DNA of 64,000 nucleotides from Nitrospira sp. GTDB lineage: Bacteria; Nitrospirota; Nitrospiria; Nitrospirales; Nitrospiraceae. Under the pieces are notes generated by a model that worked only from the letters and a program-made list of their open reading frames with translations, made no database searches and was not told where the DNA came from. The stretch is from positions 214,908-278,907 of the forward strand of contig JALHPO010000005.1 of assembly GCA_022842445.1 (NCBI GenBank), given 5' to 3'. Position numbers and translations under genes: made by a program. Of this stretch, positions 1 to 9,865 are shown piece by piece (within the stretch, counting starts at the first letter, position 1; the number at the start of each line of letters is the position of its first letter).

Positions 1-1
1 G

Positions 2-142
2 AAGAATCATCCCGATCAGGTGGTACAAGGAAAGTCGTTCGATGATCTGCAATTGAAACTTCGCCATCTACAGCGCGACCTCTCCGGCCAAACGCGCCGC
101 CAAGAGCTGCCGCCGCCCCAAGCCCCACCGCGAGCAGCCTAA
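2..142 (+). CDS. 3' end of small HicB-like protein (5' truncated by window edge)
   Basis: Frame 2 reads KNHPDQVVQGKSFDDLQLKLRHLQRDLSGQTRRQELPPPQAPPRAA*, closely matching part of the next ORF. Confidence 0.6.
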   Translation, partial: KNHPDQVVQGKSFDDLQLKLRHLQRDLSGQTRRQELPPPQAPPRAA

Positions 143-267
143 CCCGCTGCGTGTCCTGCCTGCGCAGGAAGCCACAGCCGGCCCCTGCAATGGGCCGCGC
201 TGCGGAGAAGGGTGGATAAGGGCCTGTGGAGCTTGGGCAAGGGAAGAGTCCCGCTAATAATTCCGAT

Positions 268-552
268 ATGCACCAGACAAAATACATTCTATGGGAAGAA
301 CAAGGCCTGTGGCGCGGCTATTTGAAAGACCATCCCGACCAGGTGGAGCAAGGAAAGTCTTTCGAAGAGTTGCAGGCCAAGCTGCGTCGGCTGCAGCGTG
401 ATCTCAGCAGCCAAGAACATGATGTCGCAGGCCATGAGCATGACCGGCATGACGAGTATGCCATCGAGATTCCCTACCCCATGCCTCGCCGTATAAAGAC
501 CAATCCGCGTCTTGAAACACTCTTTGTATCGATGCTCGCCAACCTCGGATAA
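268..552 (+). CDS. small HicB-like (antitoxin-type) protein
   Basis: MHQTKYILWEEQGLWRGYLKDHPDQVEQGKSFEELQAKLRRLQRDL; ATG at 268 preferred over the track start at 226. Confidence 0.6.
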   Translation: MHQTKYILWEEQGLWRGYLKDHPDQVEQGKSFEELQAKLRRLQRDLSSQEHDVAGHEHDRHDEYAIEIPYPMPRRIKTNPRLETLFVSMLANLG

Positions 553-765
553 AAACCGCCGTCTTAACCGTTAATCCCCACACCAGAGCCTGGACGTTCA
601 TTTTCGTCCTGATATTTTCTCCCATCGCGTTATTGACATATCCCACCTGGTGTAAGGTTTCGGTCTGATGGCCGACATCTTCAGTGAACCCGGATTGACC
701 TGGCATGTGGAGGGTTGATAGATAACAGTCAGTTCACGACCCTGTCGAACCACCACGAGGCCGAC

Positions 766-1953
766 ATGTCCATTGATGAAATCACCCGGAAAGTCAGTGA
801 TCGTTACGCGAAGGCCGCCGCAACCGGCGAACAGATGTGCTGCCCGACCAATTACGACATGGCGCAGCTCAAGTCGTTTATTCCCGAAGAAGTACTCAAG
901 ATCTCGTACGGCTGCGGCACCCCGGCCGGACTGAAGACGGTGCGTGCCGGCGAAACGGTCTTGGATATCGGCTCAGGCGGGGGAATCGATTGCTTCGAAG
1001 CCTCCCGGCTCGTCGGGCCTACCGGACGTGTGATCGGCATCGACATGACCGACACAATGCTGGAGATTGCCCGGAAGAACGCGTCGGTCGTCGCGGAAAA
1101 TCTGGGATACCCGTCTTCCAATGTCGAGTTTCGAAAGGGCCTGGCCGATGCGATGCCGGTCGAGGATGGAACGATCGATCTGATTATCTCCAATTGCGTC
1201 ATCAATCTTGCCCCGGACAAGCGGAAGGTCTTTCGTGAAATGTTCCGGGTTGCCAAGCCCGGCGGCCGGTTTACTATATCCGATATCGTCGCAGACCAGA
1301 CCGTGCCTCAATACCTGGCCCATGATGCAGATAAATGGGGAGACTGTTTGTCCGGCGCACTTACCTTGACCGCATACATCGCGGGAATGGCCGAAGCGGG
1401 ATTTCTCGGCATTCATCTCGTGAAGTCTTCACCCTGGCAGGTGATCGACGGCATCCACTTCTTTTCCATCACCTTGACCGGCTACAAGGTGCCGCCGACC
1501 ACAATGCCCTCGCCGATTCGGTACGCGACACTCCGTGGGCCATTCAACCGGGTCGTCGATGAACGAGGGACGGCCTATCAGCGCGGCATCCCCCAACCGA
1601 TCACCCCGGATGACGTCATCTTGTTGAGTTGTCCCCCGCTGGCCGGCCACTTTGTTCTCACACCCCATCCGGTGTGGCTCGATCAAACCGACCCGCGCTG
1701 GACCGCCGTATTCCCAATAGAAACCCCCTGCACCTGGCAAGGCCATTATGCCTTGCTGGCCGGCCCCTTCCTTGAAGCAGCGGACGACGACCAGCATATC
1801 TATCGGCGGGGAGAGCCGTTGGAAATTTGCTCGAAGACTCTGGCCGTGCTGGAATCCGAGGGGTATGTGCCGCACTTCGCGATTCTCAATCGGGCCGGGC
1901 AACCGACAAGTGGAACGGCTGTCTCCTGCGCCCCGGATGGAGGCTGCTGTTAA
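766..1953 (+). CDS. arsM: ArsM-like arsenite SAM methyltransferase with Cys-rich C-terminal extension
   Basis: VLDIGSGGGIDCFEASRLVG SAM motif, CCP, YGCG, SNCVINL and conserved Cys; C-term CAPDGGCC; immediately followed by arsS. Confidence 0.8.
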   Translation: MSIDEITRKVSDRYAKAAATGEQMCCPTNYDMAQLKSFIPEEVLKISYGCGTPAGLKTVRAGETVLDIGSGGGIDCFEASRLVGPTGRVIGIDMTDTMLEIARKNASVVAENLGYPSSNVEFRKGLADAMPVEDGTIDLIISNCVINLAPDKRKVFREMFRVAKPGGRFTISDIVADQTVPQYLAHDADKWGDCLSGALTLTAYIAGMAEAGFLGIHLVKSSPWQVIDGIHFFSITLTGYKVPPTTMPSPIRYATLRGPFNRVVDERGTAYQRGIPQPITPDDVILLSCPPLAGHFVLTPHPVWLDQTDPRWTAVFPIETPCTWQGHYALLAGPFLEAADDDQHIYRRGEPLEICSKTLAVLESEGYVPHFAILNRAGQPTSGTAVSCAPDGGCC

Positions 1954-2991
1954 ATGGCTCTCACGTTGCTTGGCCGAAGCAACCCTCTGGCCTCATCGAC
2001 TGAACAGCTTCGGATTCTCGGACAACCGGCCTCTGCTCCACCGTTCGACTTTCGGCTGGATCAGGCCGGATTATTCCCGCTCCATGCAACCGGGATCTCG
2101 GTCCTGCAAGTCAACGTCGGCAAGCTCTGCAACCAGACCTGCCACCACTGTCACGTGGATGCGGGGCCGGACCGCATCGAAAGCATGTCGCGAGAGACCG
2201 CCGAACAATGTATAGCCGCGTTAGCCGCCACGGATATTCCCACGGTCGATCTCACGGGAGGGGCGCCGGAGCTGAATCCGAATTTCCGTTGGCTGGTCGA
2301 ACAGGCCCGGCAACTGAACCGGCAAGTACTGGATCGCTGCAACCTGACCGTGCTGCTCCTGCCCTCTCAGCAGGATCTTGCCGGGTTTCTTGCGGACCAT
2401 CAGGTCGAAATTGTCGCTTCCCTGCCCTATTATCGTGCATCGCAAACCGACGCTCAGCGGGGAGACGGTGTTTTCGACAAGTCGATCGAAGCCATCCGCA
2501 TCCTGAACCGTCTGGGGTACGGACAGGACGGAAGCGGGCTTACCCTGAACCTTGTCTACAATCCGGTCGGCGCATTCTTGCCGCCGAAACAGGAGCCGAC
2601 AGAAGCCCTGTTCAAACGGGAACTCTCCACCCGGTTCGGCATCATGTTCAACCGTCTTTATACGATCACCAATATGCCGATCAGCCGGTTCCTGGAATTT
2701 CTCGTCGAAAGCGGGAACTATGACGGATACATGGAACGTCTGGCCAATGCCTTCAACCCGGTGGCTGCAGCCGGTGTCATGTGCCGTTCGACCCTTTCGG
2801 TCGGATGGGACGGCACCCTCTACGATTGCGACTTCAACCAGATGCTCGATCTCCCGGTCGACCATGGCGCGCCGTCGCATATCCGCGACTTCGATCCGGC
2901 GCGGCTGCATCGGCGCCGGATCGTAACCAGAAACCATTGCTACGGCTGTACGGCCGGATCTGGATCGTCGTGCGGAGGCGCAGTCACATAA
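1954..2991 (+). CDS. arsS: arsenosugar biosynthesis radical SAM protein ArsS
   Basis: CNQTCHHCHVDAGPDR radical SAM CxxxCxxC, VDLTGGAPELNPNFRWLV, C-term CYGCTAGSGSSCGGA. Confidence 0.88.
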   Translation: MALTLLGRSNPLASSTEQLRILGQPASAPPFDFRLDQAGLFPLHATGISVLQVNVGKLCNQTCHHCHVDAGPDRIESMSRETAEQCIAALAATDIPTVDLTGGAPELNPNFRWLVEQARQLNRQVLDRCNLTVLLLPSQQDLAGFLADHQVEIVASLPYYRASQTDAQRGDGVFDKSIEAIRILNRLGYGQDGSGLTLNLVYNPVGAFLPPKQEPTEALFKRELSTRFGIMFNRLYTITNMPISRFLEFLVESGNYDGYMERLANAFNPVAAAGVMCRSTLSVGWDGTLYDCDFNQMLDLPVDHGAPSHIRDFDPARLHRRRIVTRNHCYGCTAGSGSSCGGAVT

Positions 2992-3071
2992 AAAGAACGG
3001 GGTAGGTCGAGGCTAAGACTGAGTCCGACCTACACCTTGACCTCAGTCTGAGTCTCAACCTCGACTCGATC

Positions 3072-4199
3072 ATGGAATTCCTGGCCTTCATCCTGGTTCT
3101 CGCTCTGGCCTACGCCAACGGCACCAATGATGTGTCGAAAGCGATCGCCACGCTTGTGGGAAGCGGAATCACCAACTATCGAGCCGCCATTCTGTGGGGA
3201 ACCTGCTGGACGATGATTGGGGCGGCCGCTGCCGCGTTCCTGGCCGGCGCGATGGTGAAGACATTCAGCCAAGGTCTGGTTCAAACCGGCACGGTGATCC
3301 CGCCCACCGTCACGATGGCTGTGTTGGCCGGAGCCATGGCATGGGTGCTCTTGGCCTCGCGCACCGGGTTCCCGGTCTCAACCACGCATGCGCTCACCGG
3401 AGCCATCGTCGGTACCGGCTTGGCTGCCTTCGCGGGAGAATCACTGCTCTGGCCCGCAGTCATCAAGAAGATCGCTCTGCCGTTACTCCTCAGCCCGTTC
3501 CTGGCCCTTGGACTTTCCTATCTTCTTTATCCATGCCTGCGACTGCTCGCCGCGCGATGGGAAGGAGCCTGCCTCTGCGTGATACCGGCCTCCCGCGCAT
3601 TGGTCGCCCTTGATGCGCAAGGCAGCACGAGAACACTGTTTCAAACTTCCACATTCGGCCGGCCGGTGCTGGCCGTCCCGTCGCAATGCGACCGCTCCGG
3701 ATTGCAGGGATTGTCGGTGGGGCTCCATACCGTGCATTGGCTGTCCAGCGGACTGGCCTCATTCGCCCGCGGAACCAACGATGCACCGAAAATCGTGGCC
3801 ATGCTGCTGCTCAGCAGTGCGACCGCGACGTGGCCAAGCGTTTCAATCCAGCTCGCTGTTTTTGGAGGCGTCACTCTTGCGATGGGGGTGGGAAGCTACG
3901 TCGGCGGACTGCGCGTGACACAGGTACTCGCCGAGAACGTCACGACGATGAATCATACAGAAGGGTTATCCGCCAATCTGGCAACGTCCTCGCTGGTCCT
4001 TCTTTCCGGTATATTGGGATTGCCGGTCTCGACCACGCATGTCAGTAGTTCGGCTATTATCGGCATTGGCCTGCGGAACGGCATACAAGCAGTCCGCTGG
4101 CCTACCGTTCAGAGCATGGTCCTCGCCTGGATCGTCACCCTGCCAGCGACAGCAGTCCTGGCGGGCCTTTTGTACTGGATACTCTCTCTGGTTTTTTAG
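3072..4199 (+). CDS. inorganic phosphate transporter, Pit family
   Basis: LAYANGTNDVSKAIATLVGSG and ARGTNDAPKIVAMLL duplicated Pit motifs; GFPVSTTHALTGA/GLPVSTTHVSSSA. Confidence 0.88.
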   Translation: MEFLAFILVLALAYANGTNDVSKAIATLVGSGITNYRAAILWGTCWTMIGAAAAAFLAGAMVKTFSQGLVQTGTVIPPTVTMAVLAGAMAWVLLASRTGFPVSTTHALTGAIVGTGLAAFAGESLLWPAVIKKIALPLLLSPFLALGLSYLLYPCLRLLAARWEGACLCVIPASRALVALDAQGSTRTLFQTSTFGRPVLAVPSQCDRSGLQGLSVGLHTVHWLSSGLASFARGTNDAPKIVAMLLLSSATATWPSVSIQLAVFGGVTLAMGVGSYVGGLRVTQVLAENVTTMNHTEGLSANLATSSLVLLSGILGLPVSTTHVSSSAIIGIGLRNGIQAVRWPTVQSMVLAWIVTLPATAVLAGLLYWILSLVF

Positions 4200-4276
4200 A
4201 CCTTGCCCCTTCTTCCTCCACTCTGCTAAGGTGACTGTTATCTGATTTCCACATAGGAAGACATCAAGCAACCCGT

Positions 4277-5341
4277 ATGGTCTGGGACCCCAAAGATCCT
4301 TGGAGTAAACGAAGCGACCCCCTTGAGGATGCCCTCAAGCAGGCTCAGTCTCAATTCAAGAATCTCTTTCCTCCCGGTGGATTGAACAACCTGCTTCCTT
4401 CCGGCGGGGCCAGGAACTTGATCCTGGCCGCTCTATTGATATTTCTTGCCTGGCAGAGCGTCTTTATCGTCGCGCCCGATGAAGAAGGTGTCGTGAAGCG
4501 ATTCGGAACTCCGGTCCGGACAGTCGAGCCCGGTCCCCATTTCAAAATCCCGGTCATCGAAAGCGTGCTTCAACCGAAAGTCGCCAAGCTCCACCGCGTG
4601 GAGATCGGGTTCCGGACCAGTCAGCAGGGCCGCCAGCAGATGGTGCCTCAGGAGGCCCTCATGCTGACCGGCGATATGAACATTCTCGCGATCGAGTTCA
4701 TCGTTCAGTACAAGATCAAAGAATCGAGCGAATATCTCTTCAATGTGGCGGACATTCATGAAACCATCGGGAAAGCCGCCGAGGCTTCGATGCGTGAAGT
4801 AGTCGGCAAGAGCAAAATCGATGAGGCGTTGACGACCGGCAAAGCCGACATCCAGCAAAGCATGATGGTCTTACTTCAAAGCATCCTCGATGACTACCAT
4901 GCCGGCGTGCAGGTGGCTGCGGTACAGCTCCAAGACGTCGATCCGCCCGAAGCCGTTGCCGCCGCCTTTAAAGACGTGACCAACGCGAAAGAAGATCGCG
5001 AAAAGCTGATCAATCAAGCCCAAGGGTATCGGAACGACATTATTCCCAGGGCAAAAGGCGAGGCTGCGGAATTGGTCAATCGAGCCAAGGGTTTCGCGCA
5101 GGCGCGGCTCAATCGCTCCCAAGGCGAGGCCAATCGGTTCCTGGCCACGCTGAAGGAGTACCAGCAAGCCAAAGACATCATCAGCAAGCGTATCTACATC
5201 GAAACGCTGGAGGAAATCCTTCCCAATGTGGAGAAGGTGATCATTGACGGAAAGGGCGGCGAGCGTCTCTTGCCCTATCTTCCTTTAGACCGCCTCGGAA
5301 AACCGGCTCCGAAACCGGCGCACGAGGAGCCCACACCATGA
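4277..5341 (+). CDS. hflK: FtsH protease activity modulator HflK
   Basis: SPFH/band-7 protein: VFIVAPDEEGVVKRFGTPVRTVEPGPHFKIP, RVEIGFRT; overlaps hflC. Confidence 0.92.
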   Translation: MVWDPKDPWSKRSDPLEDALKQAQSQFKNLFPPGGLNNLLPSGGARNLILAALLIFLAWQSVFIVAPDEEGVVKRFGTPVRTVEPGPHFKIPVIESVLQPKVAKLHRVEIGFRTSQQGRQQMVPQEALMLTGDMNILAIEFIVQYKIKESSEYLFNVADIHETIGKAAEASMREVVGKSKIDEALTTGKADIQQSMMVLLQSILDDYHAGVQVAAVQLQDVDPPEAVAAAFKDVTNAKEDREKLINQAQGYRNDIIPRAKGEAAELVNRAKGFAQARLNRSQGEANRFLATLKEYQQAKDIISKRIYIETLEEILPNVEKVIIDGKGGERLLPYLPLDRLGKPAPKPAHEEPTP

Positions 5342-6204
5342 CCAAGCAAGGCCTTGCGATTGCGCTGACTGCCGTGGTTGTGGGGTTGTTCGTACTGGGA
5401 GCCTCCCCCCTCTTTATCGTCGATGTGACGCAGAATGCCATCGTCGTGCAACTCGGCAAACCGGTGCGAAATATCACGGAGCCCGGATTGTTTGCAAAAG
5501 TGCCGTTCGTTCAGGAAGTCACCTACTTCGACAAACGGCTCCTGGATTACGACTCAAGCGCCCAGGACGTGATCACCCAGGATAAGAAGACCCTGCTGCT
5601 GGATAACTTCGCCAAGTGGCGGATTATCGACCCTCTCAAAGTTTACCAGAACTTCCAAAGCCAGCGGGGCGCTCTGCAGCGGCTGCACGACATTATCTAT
5701 TCCGAACTGCGCGTCGAACTGGGACGCCATGAACTCCTGGAAATTGTGTCGAGTTCGAGAGCCGACATCATGCGGGTGGTTTCCAAGCGCGCGAACGAGA
5801 AAGCATCTGTGTACGGCATCGAGATTCTGGACGTTCGGATCAAACGCGCCGACCTGCCCGAGCAAAACGAAAAAGCCGTGTTCGCCCGCATGCAGGCCGA
5901 GCGTGAACGGCAGGCCAAGCAGTACCGTGCCGAGGGAGCTGAAGAAGCGCAAAAGATCCGGTCCGAAGCCGAGAAGGATCGAGAAATCATCTTGGCCCAT
6001 GCCTACAAAGAGTCGGAAGAGCTTCGCGGAAGCGGCGACGCGAAGGCGTTTCGCATCTACGCCGACGCGTACCGGCAGGATCAGAAGTTCTTCGAATTCA
6101 CCCGCTCAATGGAAGCTTACAGGGCCACGTTTAAGGATAACAACAAGACGATGCTCATTCTGAGCCCTGATTCAGAGTTCCTTCGATACCTGAAGCAACG
6201 CTAA
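5338..6204 (+). CDS. hflC: protease modulator HflC
   Basis: FIVDVTQNAIVVQLGKPVRNITEPGLFAKVPFVQEV, ATGA overlap with hflK. Confidence 0.92.
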   Translation: MTKQGLAIALTAVVVGLFVLGASPLFIVDVTQNAIVVQLGKPVRNITEPGLFAKVPFVQEVTYFDKRLLDYDSSAQDVITQDKKTLLLDNFAKWRIIDPLKVYQNFQSQRGALQRLHDIIYSELRVELGRHELLEIVSSSRADIMRVVSKRANEKASVYGIEILDVRIKRADLPEQNEKAVFARMQAERERQAKQYRAEGAEEAQKIRSEAEKDREIILAHAYKESEELRGSGDAKAFRIYADAYRQDQKFFEFTRSMEAYRATFKDNNKTMLILSPDSEFLRYLKQR

Positions 6205-6245
6205 GTCGCCCCTGCAAACAGGTAACGCCCACCCGCCTCGCCATC

Positions 6246-7928
6246 TTACGATAACCCGACGATTTGTCCGCTCACCGGATCCAAACCAATCCGTTCACCG
6301 GCCGGCTTCTTGGGCAACCCTGGCATCAATTGGATCCCCGAACAGACCGCCGTCACAAAACCTGCCCCGGCCAGAATTCGTAGCTCCTTGATTGGAACAG
6401 TGAAGCCGGTAGGCCTTCCCTTGAGGGCCGGATCGTGAGACAGCGAGAGCGGTGTCTTGGCCATACAGACAGGCAGCCGGCCGAATCCCAGAGCTTCCGC
6501 CCGCTCCATCTGACGCTCTGCTTCCGGCTCGAATGTCACACTCCCTGCTCCGTACATCCTAGTGGCAATCGTCTCGATCTTTGTTCTGATCGGCCACGAT
6601 AGTTCATAGAGATGCGTGAACCGGGACGGCTGCTCACAGGCCTTAACCACGGCGGCTGCCAGCTGTTCGGCGCCCTTCCCGCCATCGGTCCAGTGGGTGG
6701 AGACCGCGGCATCGATCGCCCCCGCCTCCATCGATCGATCACACACCCAGTCCAATTCCGCCCGCGAATCGTCCTTGAATGCGTTCACTGCCACAACGAC
6801 CGGCACTCCGTGCGCCTTCGCATTGGCGATGTGCTGTTCCAAATTAGCGAATCCCTTCGATACGGCATCATGGTTGGGCCCCGTCAAGCCCGCAGGGAGC
6901 GGGGAGCCGACCTTGGCAAGACCTCCTCCCCCGTGAAGCTTCAGCGCCCGCAACGTTGCGACCACCACCACGGCGGCCGGTTTGAATCCCGACGTTCGGC
7001 ATTTGATATTGAAAAACTTCTCGGCCCCCAAATCGCTGCCGAAGCCCGCCTCAGTCACCACAATGTCGGCGCATCGAAGCGCAATGGCATCGGATAACAC
7101 GGAGCAATTTCCATGGGCAATGTTTCCGAACGGCCCTGTATGGACGAATGCGGGTGTCCCTTCCAGCGTTTGAACCAAATTGGGCAGTATCGCGTCTCGC
7201 AAGAGAACAGCCATCGACCCTGCGCACCCGAGCTCTTGTGCCGTCACCGGCCGTCCTGATTTCGTAAACCCAACCAACATCCGGCCAAGTCGGTCCCGAA
7301 GATCTTGCTGATTGAGCGCCAGCGCCAGCGATGCCATGACCTCGGACGCTTCGGTAATGACAAATTGGCCTATCCGGTTCCCTGTTTCATCTCCGAGCCG
7401 GACTTGACGAAGTGCTCGATCACTAACGCCCAAGGCCCTTGGCCATACGATACTGGACGGGTCGAGAGAAAGCGCATTCCCTTGAAACAGATGATTATCG
7501 AGAAACGCTGAGAGGAGATTATGGCTTGCTGCAACGGCATGCGCATCCCCGGTCAGATGGAGATTAATATCCTCCATCGGAATCACCTGAGCATGTCCGC
7601 CACCGGTACCGCCACCTTTGATGCCAAACACCGGACCAAGCGACGGTTGTCTCAATGTCACTGCGGTCCGATGACCCAAATTCGTGAGCCCCATGGCAAG
7701 CCCTATCGAGGTGGTGGTCTTCCCCTCCCCGAGTGGCGTTGGATTGATGGCTGTCACAAGTACATAGCGGCCCATCGGCCGGTCCTTGAGGCGATCCAGT
7801 AAACTGAGCGATACCTTGGCCTTATGCCTCCCGTACGGAATGAGCTCGTCAGGATCGATCCCGAGTTCTCTGCCGATATCAAGGATTGGGCGGGGCGTGA
7901 CAGAATGCGCAAGTTCCAGATCGGTCAA
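6246..7928 (-). CDS. fhs: formate--tetrahydrofolate ligase
   Basis: YVLVTAINPTPLGEGKTTTSIGLAMGL; DIVVTEAGFGSDLGAEKFFNIKCR. Confidence 0.96.
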   Translation of the reverse strand: MTDLELAHSVTPRPILDIGRELGIDPDELIPYGRHKAKVSLSLLDRLKDRPMGRYVLVTAINPTPLGEGKTTTSIGLAMGLTNLGHRTAVTLRQPSLGPVFGIKGGGTGGGHAQVIPMEDINLHLTGDAHAVAASHNLLSAFLDNHLFQGNALSLDPSSIVWPRALGVSDRALRQVRLGDETGNRIGQFVITEASEVMASLALALNQQDLRDRLGRMLVGFTKSGRPVTAQELGCAGSMAVLLRDAILPNLVQTLEGTPAFVHTGPFGNIAHGNCSVLSDAIALRCADIVVTEAGFGSDLGAEKFFNIKCRTSGFKPAAVVVVATLRALKLHGGGGLAKVGSPLPAGLTGPNHDAVSKGFANLEQHIANAKAHGVPVVVAVNAFKDDSRAELDWVCDRSMEAGAIDAAVSTHWTDGGKGAEQLAAAVVKACEQPSRFTHLYELSWPIRTKIETIATRMYGAGSVTFEPEAERQMERAEALGFGRLPVCMAKTPLSLSHDPALKGRPTGFTVPIKELRILAGAGFVTAVCSGIQLMPGLPKKPAGERIGLDPVSGQIVGLS

Positions 7929-8110
7929 GCTCTGTCCTCCTGACGTAAATGGGGTCTGCGGGAGCGGAGTATAGCACAGAGCCTTGGTGGGAACGGAACC
8001 TCTGGGGAGCCCACTGCGATAGGATGGAATCAGACTGAGGCGAGAACGATATGCCCGTTTAATTAGCGTACAGCCGAGAAAAACCTGAATACCTTAGCGC
8101 AGTATTGCGC

Positions 8111-9139
8111 TTACTCAAGGATGTATTTGGTAGGATCGAGCGCTTGACCATTAACCTTGACCATATAATGCAAATGGGGGCCGGTCGAAAGCCCCGAACT
8201 CCCGACAAGCGCGATGACATCGCCGCGATTGACCCTCTGCCCTTCCTTGACCAACGACTTGGCCAGATGCCCATAAAGCGTCTCGATTCCGAACCCATGG
8301 TCTAATCGGACTATGTTACCGAGCTTGGGATCAAATCCCGTGGCTGTCACTCTACCTTGTGCCGGAGCTTGGATGGGGGAATTAGGAGCTGCACCAATAT
8401 CCAATCCATCATGCCAGGCCGGTTTTTCCGTGAAGGGAGACACACGAGGGCCAAATCCAGACGTCACCCAGCCCTTCACCGGCCAGATCGATGGAGTCGC
8501 AGCCCAGCGAGTCGACCGATGTTCCGCGGCCTGAGCTAAATCGTCCAAGATTCGCTCCTGAACCGTAGCTTCCTTTGAGAGCCACTCCAACCCCTCTTTT
8601 ATCGAAGCAACCTCCTGGAGCTCATTGCGAGATGAGTCATGGCCGGCCAAGGATGAATGTTCTTGATTGCCTTCAAGACCTTGCACGGCATTACCAGATT
8701 CCGTATCAGCGGTCTTATTCGAACTTCTGCCAGACATCTCAGAGGCTTCCGGAAGCGGCACATCTTCACCGCCACGGCCATTGACCATATCGCCCGGCTT
8801 GGGAACCTCAATGCCGAGCATGACCCGGAGACGCTGGTTCACCTCTTTCATTGACACAAGCCGCTTCTTCAAGTCATCGACTGCTGAAGAAAATGCAGCG
8901 GTCTGCTGCCGTGCACTCATCGCCTCCGTCCGGAACGCCGTCAATTCCCAAACTTCCTGTGTCCGAATGACATAGTGGGAAATCACGAGAAAATCAGCAA
9001 GCACAAGCACGCAAGCGCCAATGACAAAGTTGCGAACGAGTTTCCTTGAAAAGCTGAACCGGAGAGGCTTTGCGGTTGACCCTCGAAATACAACGATAGT
9101 GTAGGCATCACCGGCTTCTTGACTGTTCATCTGACCCAT
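8111..9139 (-). CDS. M23 family metallopeptidase (LytM-like), membrane anchored
   Basis: SGFGPRVSPFTEKPAWHDGLDIGA ... GLSTGPHLHYMVKVNG. Confidence 0.9.
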   Translation of the reverse strand: MGQMNSQEAGDAYTIVVFRGSTAKPLRFSFSRKLVRNFVIGACVLVLADFLVISHYVIRTQEVWELTAFRTEAMSARQQTAAFSSAVDDLKKRLVSMKEVNQRLRVMLGIEVPKPGDMVNGRGGEDVPLPEASEMSGRSSNKTADTESGNAVQGLEGNQEHSSLAGHDSSRNELQEVASIKEGLEWLSKEATVQERILDDLAQAAEHRSTRWAATPSIWPVKGWVTSGFGPRVSPFTEKPAWHDGLDIGAAPNSPIQAPAQGRVTATGFDPKLGNIVRLDHGFGIETLYGHLAKSLVKEGQRVNRGDVIALVGSSGLSTGPHLHYMVKVNGQALDPTKYILE

Positions 9140-9284
9140 AACATTTGCCCCCTCATGCTAGGGACTCCCCAAGAGATGCTGATGAGTTTACCCATCCAGC
9201 ACACTATGGTCAACCCTACTTTCACGGTATCCCGTTGAACAGACAAAATTATTACCGATTAAAATTACGCACATAACACATTTC

Positions 9285-9644
9285 CTAGTGGGTCTCTCCC
9301 CGTACCCACTCAAGATATTGAGGAAGCCCGGCCATCACCGGTAGTGCAATAATCTCAGGAACTTTATACGAATGTATCTTTTTGATGGTTTCCTGCAGAG
9401 CTTGAAATTTCTCGACCGTAGTCTTGAGAAGAACCATGATTTCCTGCTCTTTCACTAACTTTCCTTCCCACCAGTAGGTTGAATGCACCAGAGGAATCGT
9501 TGTCGCACAAGCAGCCTGGTGAGTGCCTACCGTCTGATCCACAATTTTATCGGCTTCTTCTTGATTAGGCACCGTGACCATAACGACCCAAATATCCTGC
9601 GAGTTAGTTCCCATGATAGCGGGAAACGATACCTGAGATATCAC
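9285..9644 (-). CDS. cutA: divalent cation tolerance protein CutA
   Basis: VHSTYWWEGKLVKEQEIMVLLKT ... HSYKVPEIIALPV. Confidence 0.92.
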   Translation of the reverse strand: MISQVSFPAIMGTNSQDIWVVMVTVPNQEEADKIVDQTVGTHQAACATTIPLVHSTYWWEGKLVKEQEIMVLLKTTVEKFQALQETIKKIHSYKVPEIIALPVMAGLPQYLEWVRGETH

Positions 9645-9865
9645 CCAATAGACAACTCCGCAGTCACATGAATTTCGGCCTCACAAGGAGGAGCAGCAAC
9701 ATCTGTGCCCTATAGCGATCGCCAATAAATTGACAGTCCCATTGTTTTCAAATGGTTATGTGATCCTATTTCCTGCTCATTCGTGCATTACTCAAATTCT
9801 GTCGCCGAAAGACTACAGAGGCTGCTGTTTGTCACAAAAATGTGCAAAAATCGGCACTCCTGGCT

